This document shows, in pieces, positions 18,324 to 26,413 of a stretch of DNA of 64,000 nt; positions within the stretch are counted from its first letter, which is position 1; each line of letters opens with the position of its first letter. The stretch covers positions 33,726-97,725 of the forward strand of contig JAFMVD010000018.1 in NCBI GenBank assembly GCA_025499625.1, given 5' to 3'. This stretch comes from Carboxylicivirga fragile (GTDB lineage: Bacteria > Bacteroidota > Bacteroidia > Bacteroidales > Marinilabiliaceae). Both the position numbers and the translations under genes were made by a program. The notes beneath the pieces were generated by a model. The model was not told the origin of the DNA and made no database searches. It worked only from the letters and a program-made list of their open reading frames with translations.

Positions 18324-18331
18324 TATCTTTG
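18324..18331 (+). promoter_or_regulatory. -7 element of the pyrBI leader promoter
   Basis: TATCTTTG fits the Bacteroidota -7 consensus TAnnTTTG. The -33 region is AT-rich without a TTG. Transcription would begin near 18337, only a few bases before the leader-frame ATG at 18341, giving a nearly leaderless start. Confidence 0.5.
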
Positions 18332-18340
18332 AACCCCGGA

Positions 18341-18592
18341 ATGAGACAAGAAGAAAACAAATATTTTCGACTTAGAAACCAAAGTTATCATCCGGATAAT
18401 AATGGTAAAATTGCTTTTTTCTTTTCATTCATTTCACGATTAACAATTGAGCAATTTATTTTTTTTAAAAATATAAAAGACCTGATTTTTCCATCAGGTC
18501 TTTTTTTTGTGCCTCAATTTGTAGCAATAAAATCGTCTAAGATTCAAAACCAAAGTAGAACAAACCATATAGAGTTATGCTATCAGGTGTAA
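18341..18592 (+). CDS. Putative pyrBI leader peptide (pyrL-like), read through the attenuator
   Basis: An 83-codon frame begins MRQEENKYFRLRNQSYHP and continues in frame through a U-rich Phe stretch (FFFSFISRL), the T8 run at 18459-18466 and the whole terminator hairpin at 18475-18508. It stops at 18592, 21 bases before pyrB. The enterobacterial pyrBI leader has the same plan: a translated frame that crosses the terminator, so a ribosome close behind a polymerase paused for lack of UTP blocks hairpin formation. Protein-level homology is not claimed. The frame could be fortuitous, since it lacks a recognisable ribosome-binding site; its reach across the terminator is the main support. Confidence 0.5.
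   Translation: MRQEENKYFRLRNQSYHPDNNGKIAFFFSFISRLTIEQFIFFKNIKDLIFPSGLFFVPQFVAIKSSKIQNQSRTNHIELCYQV
18475..18508 (+). terminator. Strong intrinsic terminator ahead of pyrB (attenuator)
   Basis: AAAAGACCTGAT pairs perfectly with ATCAGGTCTTTT around TTTTCC and is followed by T to 18508. It lies 232 bases after msrA and 105 before pyrB, and a -7 promoter element at 18324 lies upstream. It is therefore inside the pyrBI leader rather than directly at the end of msrA. A T8 run sits nine bases before the stem. Confidence 0.8.
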
Positions 18593-18613
18593 TTAACAGG
18601 TAAATTTTATACA

Positions 18614-19522
18614 ATGAAGAACAAAAGTTTAGTTTCCATTACAGATTTCTCGAAAGAGGAAATCCTTCGCATTGTGGAGTTAGCAGCAGAGTTTGAAGCC
18701 AATCCTAACCAAAAGTTATTGGATGGGAAAGTGGTATCGAGTCTTTTCTTTGAACCATCAACGCGTACTCGCTTGAGCTTTGAAACAGCCATAAACCGCT
18801 TAGGTGGTGGCATTATCGGTTTTACCGATTCGTCTTCTTCATCTACCACAAAGGGAGAATCGCTAAAGGATACCATTAAAATGGTAAGTAGTTATAGCGA
18901 TTTAGTTGTAATGCGCCATCCATTGGAAGGATCTGCACGTCATGCTTCTGAACAGTCATCTGTGCCTGTTATCAATGCTGGAGATGGTGCTAATCAACAT
19001 CCAACACAAACTTTACTTGATCTTTATTCAATTTATAAAACTCAAGGTACTTTAGAGAATCTGAATATTTTCTTGGTAGGAGACTTAAAATATGGACGTA
19101 CAGTTCACTCATTGTTGATGGCTATGTCGATGTTTAATCCAACTTTTAACTTTATCTCACCTGATTCGTTAAAGATGCCAGATGAGTACAAGTTATTCCT
19201 TGATAAAAAGGGAATTAAATACTACGAGCATTTAGAGTTTACTGATATTATTGAGGCAGCTGACATTCTTTACATGACACGTGTTCAACGTGAACGCTTT
19301 TCAGATCCTATCGAATATGAGAAGGTGAAGAATGTATACGTACTACGTAATGCCATGTTAGATAATACGAAAGATAATCTTCGCATCCTTCATCCACTGC
19401 CAAGGGTAAACGAAATTCACACCGATGTGGATGAAAACCCAAAAGCATACTACTTTGAACAAGCCGAAAATGGTGTATACGCGCGTATGGCCATTATGTC
19501 ATCAATATTAGGATTGAAGTAA
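18614..19522 (+). CDS. pyrB: Aspartate carbamoyltransferase catalytic chain
   Basis: PyrB condenses carbamoyl phosphate with aspartate, the committed step of pyrimidine synthesis. The 302-residue chain has the carbamoyl-phosphate loop [12 protein letters not shown] (STRTR at 49-53), the mobile-loop region with [15 protein letters not shown], the [10 protein letters not shown] helix, and the aspartate-site [14 protein letters not shown]. It is followed 37 bases later by pyrI, so the enzyme is the allosteric dodecamer type. The leader upstream carries an attenuator (18475-18508), suggesting repression when pyrimidine nucleotides are plentiful. Confidence 0.98.
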   Translation: MKNKSLVSITDFSKEEILRIVELAAEFEANPNQKLLDGKVVSSLFFEPSTRTRLSFETAINRLGGGIIGFTDSSSSSTTKGESLKDTIKMVSSYSDLVVMRHPLEGSARHASEQSSVPVINAGDGANQHPTQTLLDLYSIYKTQGTLENLNIFLVGDLKYGRTVHSLLMAMSMFNPTFNFISPDSLKMPDEYKLFLDKKGIKYYEHLEFTDIIEAADILYMTRVQRERFSDPIEYEKVKNVYVLRNAMLDNTKDNLRILHPLPRVNEIHTDVDENPKAYYFEQAENGVYARMAIMSSILGLK

Positions 19523-19559
19523 TAAGAACTAAGGAAAAGGACAAGAAAAAATTAAGATT

Positions 19560-20015
19560 ATGCCTAAAAAAGAGTTAAGTGTAAGCGCTATAAAAAACGG
19601 AACTGTAATAGATCATATTCCGGCAACACATTTATTTAAAGTGATTTCCATTTTGGGTTTAGATAAAAGTGAAAACCAAATAACCTTTGGTACCAACCTA
19701 AAAAGTAAGTTGCAAGGTCGCAAGGCCATTATTAAAGTAGCTAAAAAGTATTTTGCCGATGAGGACATTAACAAGATATCGCTTGTTGCGCCTCACGCTA
19801 AACTGAATATCATCAAGGATTACAATGTAGTTGAGAAGAAGACTGTAGAAATCCCTGAAAACATTATTGGTATAGCTAAGTGTTTTAATCCAAAATGCAT
19901 TACCAACAATGAGAACATGGTAACTAAGTTTGCCTTGGTAGAAAAAGAGCCTATTGCTTTAAAGTGTCAGTATTGTGAGAAAATTACAAATGAAGAGCAT
20001 CTAGAAGTACTATAG
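19560..20015 (+). CDS. pyrI: Aspartate carbamoyltransferase regulatory chain
   Basis: PyrI binds CTP/ATP (and UTP) and holds two PyrB trimers together. The 151-residue chain has the N-terminal nucleotide-binding domain with AIKNGTVIDHIPA and the allosteric IDHI segment. The C-terminal zinc domain has cysteines 108 and 113 (CFNPKC) and 136 and 139 (CQYC), matching the E. coli spacing pattern CX4C...CX2C. All four ligands are present, so zinc binding and contact with PyrB should be intact. It is co-transcribed with pyrB and ends at the terminator 20035-20071. Confidence 0.97.
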   Translation: MPKKELSVSAIKNGTVIDHIPATHLFKVISILGLDKSENQITFGTNLKSKLQGRKAIIKVAKKYFADEDINKISLVAPHAKLNIIKDYNVVEKKTVEIPENIIGIAKCFNPKCITNNENMVTKFALVEKEPIALKCQYCEKITNEEHLEVL

Positions 20016-20034
20016 ATAGTGTTTATTGCAAATT

Positions 20035-20071
20035 AAAAAATCAGAGAAGTATCAGTTTCTCTGATTTTTTT
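20035..20071 (+). terminator. Intrinsic terminator of the pyrBI operon
   Basis: AAAAAATCAGAGAA pairs with TTCTCTGATTTTTT around GTATCAGT. It lies 20 bases after the pyrI stop. Confidence 0.85.
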
Positions 20072-20147
20072 ATGCCTTTCTCTTAAACAAAAGAAGTATC
20101 AATATAAGAATCGAAATCGCTACATTTGTAATTCAATCTTTTGAATT

Positions 20148-20735
20148 ATGGCAAAACAAGACTGGAAGCCCGGAAATATGATTTACCCTCTACCAGCGGT
20201 AATGGTATCGGTAGGAGATAAGCCAGAAAATTTCAATATTATTACAATTGCCTGGACGGGCACTATTTGTTCCGACCCACCTATGTGTTACATCTCTGTC
20301 AGAAAGGGAAGACATTCGTACAAAACACTAAAAGAGACTGGCGAATTTGTAATCAACCTAACAACAAAGGATACTGCTTACGCTACTGATTGGTGTGGTG
20401 TTCGATCCGGTAGACAATACGACAAGTTTAAGGAAATGCATCTAACACCAGGTAAGGCTTTAAAAGTGAATGCCCCAATCATTGAGGAATCGCCGGTAAA
20501 TATCGAATGTAAAGTTACCGAAGTTAAGGAACTTGGTACGCATGATATGTTTATTGCCGAGGTGGTCAATGTAAAAGCCGATGAAAAATACATTGATGAA
20601 AAAACAGGAGCATTCAGTCTACAAAAGTCAAAACCAATCTGTTATTCCCACGGACATTATTTCGAGGTAGGTAAGAAGATTGGTAAGTTTGGTTTTGCTG
20701 TTGAGAAGAAGAAAAAGCGTAAACCGAGAACATAG
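20148..20735 (+). CDS. Flavin reductase family protein (FMN-binding split barrel)
   Basis: The 195-residue protein fits the flavin reductase-like family (RutF/DIM6-NTAB). The markers are YPLPAVMVSVGDKPENFNIITIAWTGTICSDPPMCYISVRKGRHS in the first half, then LKETGEFVINL and the YDKFKEMHLTPG stretch. Members bind FMN, and some reduce flavin with NAD(P)H while others have no known reaction. It has its own -7-like TACATTTG at 20121-20128, after the pyrI terminator, so it is not part of the pyr operon. The C-terminus is basic (EKKKKRKPRT). No partner monooxygenase is adjacent. Confidence 0.9.
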   Translation: MAKQDWKPGNMIYPLPAVMVSVGDKPENFNIITIAWTGTICSDPPMCYISVRKGRHSYKTLKETGEFVINLTTKDTAYATDWCGVRSGRQYDKFKEMHLTPGKALKVNAPIIEESPVNIECKVTEVKELGTHDMFIAEVVNVKADEKYIDEKTGAFSLQKSKPICYSHGHYFEVGKKIGKFGFAVEKKKKRKPRT

Positions 20736-20779
20736 TGCTCATTTATATGTTGTTATGATAAACCCAAACCTAAGTGGCG

Positions 20780-21859
20780 ATGATTAACAACAGTATCTTA
20801 AGAAAATTACGGGTATACATGATGTCGTTTGGCGTATTGATGGGGTTTGTTTTTCCCGTTTACGCCAATTTTTTTGTTGAGTGGAAAGATGGCATGTTTT
20901 ATTGGTTTTTAATTGGCTGTTTGGCCGCAGGAACGACTGTGGGTGTTGTGAGTTATGCCTTTGTAAAAGTGATTCTCATTAAAAAGTTAAAGGAGATTGC
21001 TCATGTTGCTGAAGATTTGAGCCATAAAAAAATGCCAGAAGCCATTGATATTGTGAGTAATGATGAAGTGGGTGTTATTATTAAGGGTTTAAATACAAGT
21101 ATATCAAGTATAAAGATTCTTTTGGAGGAAGTTTTAAAAATTACCAGTTACTCTAAAGAAATACTAAGTGAAGTTGATGAAGACGACGAAGCAAATGAAG
21201 CCAGTACGCTACACGACTTAAAGGAAGGGATCAATCATGTTAAGGAAATTGGTAGTCAATTAGGTGATGGTTCATCTAAATCGATTCAGTTTGTTAAAAC
21301 GGCTCTGGGATCAATGGGGAAAACGCAGCGCCACTTTAAAACAACCAGTGATAAGGTAGAAGCCTATAGAGAAACCGTTGAACTGATGCTAAATCATGCT
21401 TCGGCGATTAACGAGGCCATAGAAGCCATTGATGACATTGCGGCTCAGACCAATATTATTTCATTAAATGCTTCGATAGAGGCTAGTAGAGCTGGAGATG
21501 TGGGTAAAGGATTTGCTGTTGTTGCTGGTGAAATTCGTAAGTTGGCTGAGCAAACAGTCAGTTCATCCGCCTTGGTGGCTCAGAAATCGGAAGGTATTAC
21601 TGCTAATTTGGCCAAAATGAGAGAAATGATACTTGACATCACAGATAATGTTAAGGTAAATAATTCGGATGTTAAACAAATTGGAAGCTATCTTGAGGGA
21701 ATAAGAGACGGTGTTGAATTTACGCATTCGCAAAGCTATGAGTTAAATGCATCCACAGAATCGCTTAATAAGTTGTACACTATAGTTAAGGATTCGTACA
21801 ATCAACTCACTGAGCAAATTAATATATTATCAGTTCAAATAGAGGAATATAAGTTATAG
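20780..21859 (+). CDS. Methyl-accepting chemotaxis-like protein without a sensing domain
   Basis: From the ATG at 20780 the 359-residue protein has two closely spaced membrane segments (about 10-30 and 40-63), a HAMP-like linker with VAEDLSHKKMPEAIDI and NDEVGVI, then a coiled coil. It carries the highly conserved signalling tip IAAQTNIISLNASIEASRAG and GKGFAVVAGEIRKLAEQT. The loop between the membrane segments is too short for a periplasmic ligand domain. No cheA, cheW or flagellar genes are nearby, so the output is unclear: it may feed a remote Che cluster or sense membrane state. It meets the next gene tail to tail with no gap. Confidence 0.88.
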   Translation: MINNSILRKLRVYMMSFGVLMGFVFPVYANFFVEWKDGMFYWFLIGCLAAGTTVGVVSYAFVKVILIKKLKEIAHVAEDLSHKKMPEAIDIVSNDEVGVIIKGLNTSISSIKILLEEVLKITSYSKEILSEVDEDDEANEASTLHDLKEGINHVKEIGSQLGDGSSKSIQFVKTALGSMGKTQRHFKTTSDKVEAYRETVELMLNHASAINEAIEAIDDIAAQTNIISLNASIEASRAGDVGKGFAVVAGEIRKLAEQTVSSSALVAQKSEGITANLAKMREMILDITDNVKVNNSDVKQIGSYLEGIRDGVEFTHSQSYELNASTESLNKLYTIVKDSYNQLTEQINILSVQIEEYKL

Positions 21860-22987
21860 CTAATTCGACGATTCTAATTCCAATGCCTTTTTCCATAGGT
21901 GATAAGCCGGACGCTCATTGCCGTTCTCATCAAGAAGGCCGGTATCCTTCCATATTTTACCAATATCTTTTACTTCATCAGGAAAAGTCTCCCATAATGC
22001 ATCATAATCGCGATGTGCCCACCAGATAATAAATTCATAATTGTGATTCTGGGCATTTTGTAATAAGGTATTTAAATAGGCACTCTGCTCACAGGTATTA
22101 CTTTTTATATCCACATTTAAAGCATCAATATATAAATCCTCAGCCAAGTTTGCTGTTTCAACAAATGCAATTGGTTTCTGTGTCTGTTCATGTAAAAAAT
22201 CAAAGGCCTCTTGAAAATCAGCTCTTGTATGTTGTTCTTTGAAATAAGGATAATAACTTATGCATACAAAATCGAGATTGTTAACAAACTGAGTAATCTT
22301 AGCAATGAATTCTTCTGGATTACTAACATTAGGATTGAACCAATTATGTAGGGTAATGGATTCACTTTGAGGAATATTCGGATATTTGTTTTTTATCCTG
22401 GTTCGCACCTTATTCATTAGTAAAACATATTCATCCCATTTGTTCTCGGGTTTAATCATTAATTCATTAACCTCAATAGCCAGAACTACATAGTCAGGCT
22501 GAAATCTTGATATTAGAAAATCTACATGCTTAAAATAGGCATCTTCTATTTGTTTATCGTTTAGGGCTGTGTAGGTAGGTCTACTTCCATCGTAATCTTC
22601 AAGTAAATCATCACGATCTGTGTTTAGCAAACTAATGGATAATAATAGTTTGTTAGACTCTATTTTATTGGCTATTCTGTAATTGATATCATTTACAAAT
22701 TCATCGGGGATAGCAGTGTCATTAATCCAGGCCTTCCAGGGAATTTTGTTGTCTAAATGATGTGCATAAATATCAGCATTGGATTCAATAAAATTATAGG
22801 TGTCAACTACATCTGCTAATTCAGGACCATAGGGCCAAGTTGTAAAACCCATGTGGAAATCGCGTTGGTCGATGGCTAAAGTGTTGGCATCCTGGCATTT
22901 TATAGGCGTAGTTTCCTTTTCTGAGCACGAAAATATCATGAAAACACAACTAAAAAATAGGATGTGTTTAAAACGAAGATAAGCCAT
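21860..22987 (-). CDS. Glycoside-hydrolase-like (clan GH-A-type TIM barrel) lipoprotein
   Basis: The 375-residue protein has a lipoprotein leader ending FMIFSC (Cys21). The remainder reads as a TIM barrel: HMGFTTWPYG at strand 1, VVLAIEVNELM with Asn174-Glu175 at strand 4, CISYYPYF at strand 6, IAFVETAN with Glu277 at strand 7 and IIWWAHRDYD at strand 8. The Asn-Glu pair and the second glutamate are where clan GH-A enzymes hold acid/base and nucleophile. I cannot name the GH family; similarity to GH53-like galactanases is only suggestive. There is no SusCD pair or other carbohydrate gene beside it. It would be surface or periplasmic. Confidence 0.65.
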   Translation of the reverse strand: MAYLRFKHILFFSCVFMIFSCSEKETTPIKCQDANTLAIDQRDFHMGFTTWPYGPELADVVDTYNFIESNADIYAHHLDNKIPWKAWINDTAIPDEFVNDINYRIANKIESNKLLLSISLLNTDRDDLLEDYDGSRPTYTALNDKQIEDAYFKHVDFLISRFQPDYVVLAIEVNELMIKPENKWDEYVLLMNKVRTRIKNKYPNIPQSESITLHNWFNPNVSNPEEFIAKITQFVNNLDFVCISYYPYFKEQHTRADFQEAFDFLHEQTQKPIAFVETANLAEDLYIDALNVDIKSNTCEQSAYLNTLLQNAQNHNYEFIIWWAHRDYDALWETFPDEVKDIGKIWKDTGLLDENGNERPAYHLWKKALELESSN

Positions 22988-23029
22988 ATTCGTAATGTTT
23001 AGATGTGAAACGTAAACTGTTTATTGCCA

Positions 23030-26000
23030 TTAAAATAATGTGCCTTGTATACTTGTATTATCAATCTCAATTATTTCATCTTCTTCACCTATATACCATA
23101 GATAACCACTGACTTTCTTATACTTCATTTTCTCCAAAAGGTTCATGTAGCGTTGAACCTGATCCTTGTATTTATCATCGCGTATTTCACCAAACTTATA
23201 GTCTATTACAGTGGCTTCGTTTTGTTTATTAATAATTACACGATCTGGTCGGTATTTACCACTTGGGGTTAATATGCTTCCTTCATTTATAATGGTAAGA
23301 TCAGTTCTAAACCAATCTTTTACAGTGTCTTGTTGTATTTTCTCATTAACAAAAGTTAATATCGAATCTTTATCCTTCGTTTTTATCTGACCATTAAGAA
23401 TTAGTTTTAAAACGGCCTTTTCAATATCCTGATATGTTACAATGTGTTCGAACAAACGGTGCATTAATTTACCATGTTTCAGGTTGGTAAATGCATCAGA
23501 CGAAATCATACCAGTGCTTTCCGGATGGATCTTTACCCGATCTGATATGTCGTTTGTTCTAAAATTATACACAACAGCATCTTCCAATTCGTCGGCAATA
23601 ACTTCTTTCTTTGGCCGTTCACCAAACTCAAATACCAAGTCATCCTGATTCCAGGCCTCTGTTAATGCCTCTTTTGTAGCTTCGGGATAATTGGAGAGCA
23701 GATTAAATTGATTAGCTAGTCTAATTAGTACATGTGATACATTTTTTAATCCTCCTGATTTAGGAGGTTGTTCACCAATTATTACCAAACTCTCTTCAGC
23801 ACGGGTAAAGGCAACATACATTAGATTTAGATTATCCACAAACTGATGCAGGCGTTCATCCAGATATTGATCGATAAATTGTGATTGTAATAATTGTGCC
23901 GAATAAGTAACAGGAACCAAGTCAAGTTTATTGAAAGGTTCGTGCTGTGGCGAGCACCAAATGAGGCTTCCTTTACCTTTGTCATCAATTGGCCAGTTGC
24001 AATAGGGGATTACAACAGCTTTAAACTCCAAACCTTTTGATTTATGAATGGTCATCACATTAATGGCATTTTGCCCTTCAGGCACCGAAATAGCAGTGTT
24101 TTGACCTTTTTCGTCCCACCAATTAATAAAATCGTGGGCGTTTACTGATTGATTGCTTACATAATCGCGAACCGAATCCATTAATCCTTGCAAAAAGATA
24201 AACTGATTCTTATGAAGTTCATCAGGCAATTGCCGTATTAAAAACTCTGTCATCTCAAATAAAGCTTGCCCCTTAAGCTCAAGTAAATCACTTCTTAGTT
24301 GTTTAAACTTGGTACCATCTGTGCTAAGTAGGCTATCTGCCTTACAAGTAGTGTTTGAATCTACTTCTTCCGAATTATAAAAATGACTGTATAGATTTAC
24401 AAAAGCGGCATAAACTTCATTGCTTGGCTCTTGTATAAATTTCATTTGCTGGATAATCAGGTTAACAGCAGGAGAGCTACCCAGTAATAAAGTTTCGTTT
24501 GAGATAACCGGGTGTTTTTTATTTGTAGGCGAAAACTTACCGGATAAGAGTGCTTCACTAATTTCTTGCCCTTCACTTTTGCGTCGAACCAATATGCAAA
24601 TGTCCTTATAGCAATAACCTGTATTTAATAATTCCTCAATTTGAATGACGGCTTGCTCCGTGGCATTTTCCATGAAATCAGCCTTCTTTTTTCCTTCTAA
24701 AAAAGACATATGGACATAACCGCCGGTTCCTATTGATTTAGCGGATATATTCTGAACTGTATCGCTATAGGCATTACTAATTTTCGTTCTTAAATCTGAA
24801 GGGATGATATGTTGAGGATTGGCAGCTTCTGACGAATCAATAAATTCGTTTTGCAGCATTTTTGCAGCACCTTCAAATACAATATTGTTGAAGGTTATAA
24901 CATTCTCAAAACTGCGCCAGTTGGTTTCTAATACACACGCATCAACACCATAGGTGTTAAAATCGTGTTGAACCTGTTCGCTAAGTAATTTCCAATCCGA
25001 ATTTCGCCAGCGATATATCGATTGCTTAACGTCCCCTACAATCATCGCCGTTTTATCTTCGCTTACACTGTTTTCTAATAATGGTTTAAAGTTATTCCAC
25101 TGTAGGTTCGATGTGTCCTGAAATTCATCAATCATATAATGTTGAAAGCGAGTACCAATCTTTTCGTAAATGAAGGGCGCATCATTTTGATCGATGATTT
25201 GATGCAATAGACGGTTAGAGTCCGCTAAAAGAAATAAGTTTTCGTTACGTGCAATGCTTTGTACTTTAAGGGCTATGTCAGTTGCTATACCAAGTGCATT
25301 TAAATTTACTAAGATTGATTTGGCCGTGAAATAATTAGATTTTTGCTCAAGATAATAGCTATGTAAATCTATTAAAATTTGGTTTAATCCTGCGTTGAAA
25401 CAATCAATGATGATACTATTATCCGATTCTGTGTTTTTATTGTTAAAACAGTTTTCGGGTGCATTAATTAGGTTCTCAAATTTTAATATGCTTAGTAAAT
25501 CATCAGCTTTCTTTAAAAGAAATAGTTTTTGAAGATTAGTAAGCGGCGATCGTGATTTTAAATGTAGTATTTCGGGACTAATTCCATGTTGCTTAATTAG
25601 TTCAATACCTTTGGAAGCTAGCTCTTTAATATTTTTTTCAAAGTTTTTACTTATGGTATTAAGTTCTTGTCGATAGGTGTTCAGAAGGTTTTTATTTCTG
25701 AGCTTTTCCAAAACTTCAGGTTCTAAACTTTGAAACTCTTCCTTAAAAACTTCCTTACCCAATAACTTTAACTCATTGCTGATGTTCCAATCTCGTCCAT
25801 CTTCAATTTTAGAAAGCGTATGGCGAATAAGCCATTCTCGCATGTCCTCATTACCCTTAAGCTCCAACTCACGTAATAACTCATCAACAGCTTGTGTTAG
25901 TACTCGATCTGAATCTAATTCAACCTTAAACGCTGCGGGCAAATTGGCTTCGTAAGCAAAGGAGCGAATCACCTTTTGAAAAAAGCTATCAATGGTATTT

Positions 26001-26311
26001 ACCGAGAACTTCGAGAAATCGTTAAGAATATTAATAAGCAAGGTTTTTGCAACTTTACGAATGTATGATTCGTCCTTTTTATACAAAGCCATCAATTCTT
26101 TAAGATAGTCTGGCTCTTCATCAACTTCAATGGCATGTAGATTTTCCAGTATGCGATTTTTCATCTCAGAAGTCGCTTTATTGGTAAAGGTTACGGCCAA
26201 TATGCTTTTATAATTGAGAGGATCAGCAAATAGTAATTTGATAAACTCAAACGAAAGCGTATAAGTTTTTCCTGAACCAGCGGATGCTCTGTATATTTTA
26301 AGTTGCGACAT
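23030..26311 (-). CDS. UvrD/REP-family helicase with C-terminal PD-(D/E)XK nuclease (AddA/RecB-like)
   Basis: The 1093-residue protein begins LKIYRASAGSGKTYTLSFEF (Walker A at 9-17), followed by AVTFTNKATSEMKNRI. Later come FQDTSNLQWNNF (motif II region), VGDVKQSIYRWR (motif III), INVMTIHKSKGLEFKAVVIP (motif V) and NLMYVAFTRAEESL (motif VI). The C-terminus has a nuclease core: GKYRPDRV, VIDYKFGE near 1035, and QVQRYMNLL. This is the AddA/RecB arrangement of ATP-dependent nucleases that resect double-strand breaks for RecA. Neighbouring genes are unrelated and no addB-like gene is adjacent, so the partner must be elsewhere. The frame is intact. Confidence 0.9.
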   Translation of the reverse strand: MSQLKIYRASAGSGKTYTLSFEFIKLLFADPLNYKSILAVTFTNKATSEMKNRILENLHAIEVDEEPDYLKELMALYKKDESYIRKVAKTLLINILNDFSKFSVNTIDSFFQKVIRSFAYEANLPAAFKVELDSDRVLTQAVDELLRELELKGNEDMREWLIRHTLSKIEDGRDWNISNELKLLGKEVFKEEFQSLEPEVLEKLRNKNLLNTYRQELNTISKNFEKNIKELASKGIELIKQHGISPEILHLKSRSPLTNLQKLFLLKKADDLLSILKFENLINAPENCFNNKNTESDNSIIIDCFNAGLNQILIDLHSYYLEQKSNYFTAKSILVNLNALGIATDIALKVQSIARNENLFLLADSNRLLHQIIDQNDAPFIYEKIGTRFQHYMIDEFQDTSNLQWNNFKPLLENSVSEDKTAMIVGDVKQSIYRWRNSDWKLLSEQVQHDFNTYGVDACVLETNWRSFENVITFNNIVFEGAAKMLQNEFIDSSEAANPQHIIPSDLRTKISNAYSDTVQNISAKSIGTGGYVHMSFLEGKKKADFMENATEQAVIQIEELLNTGYCYKDICILVRRKSEGQEISEALLSGKFSPTNKKHPVISNETLLLGSSPAVNLIIQQMKFIQEPSNEVYAAFVNLYSHFYNSEEVDSNTTCKADSLLSTDGTKFKQLRSDLLELKGQALFEMTEFLIRQLPDELHKNQFIFLQGLMDSVRDYVSNQSVNAHDFINWWDEKGQNTAISVPEGQNAINVMTIHKSKGLEFKAVVIPYCNWPIDDKGKGSLIWCSPQHEPFNKLDLVPVTYSAQLLQSQFIDQYLDERLHQFVDNLNLMYVAFTRAEESLVIIGEQPPKSGGLKNVSHVLIRLANQFNLLSNYPEATKEALTEAWNQDDLVFEFGERPKKEVIADELEDAVVYNFRTNDISDRVKIHPESTGMISSDAFTNLKHGKLMHRLFEHIVTYQDIEKAVLKLILNGQIKTKDKDSILTFVNEKIQQDTVKDWFRTDLTIINEGSILTPSGKYRPDRVIINKQNEATVIDYKFGEIRDDKYKDQVQRYMNLLEKMKYKKVSGYLWYIGEEDEIIEIDNTSIQGTLF

Positions 26312-26362
26312 TCAATCTTGTTTTTCTCAAAAATAGCCAAAGTGCAGCACTAATCAAATCAT

Positions 26363-26391
26363 AAAAAAGCCACTTCGAAAATGAAGTGGCT
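26363..26391 (-). terminator. Intrinsic terminator of the XylF-like gene
   Basis: AGCCACTTC (26368-26376) pairs with GAAGTGGCT (26383-26391) around GAAAAT. On the minus strand the stem is followed by TTTTTT. It lies 23 bases past the stop of the leftward gene. Confidence 0.8.
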
Positions 26392-26413
26392 AAGTTATAC
26401 GTTAAAGTACTCA

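Noticed and set aside
18329..18340. TTG start extending the pyr leader frame by four codons
   Set aside because: The TTG overlaps the -7 promoter element TATCTTTG, so it would lie upstream of the transcript. The ATG at 18341 is used instead.
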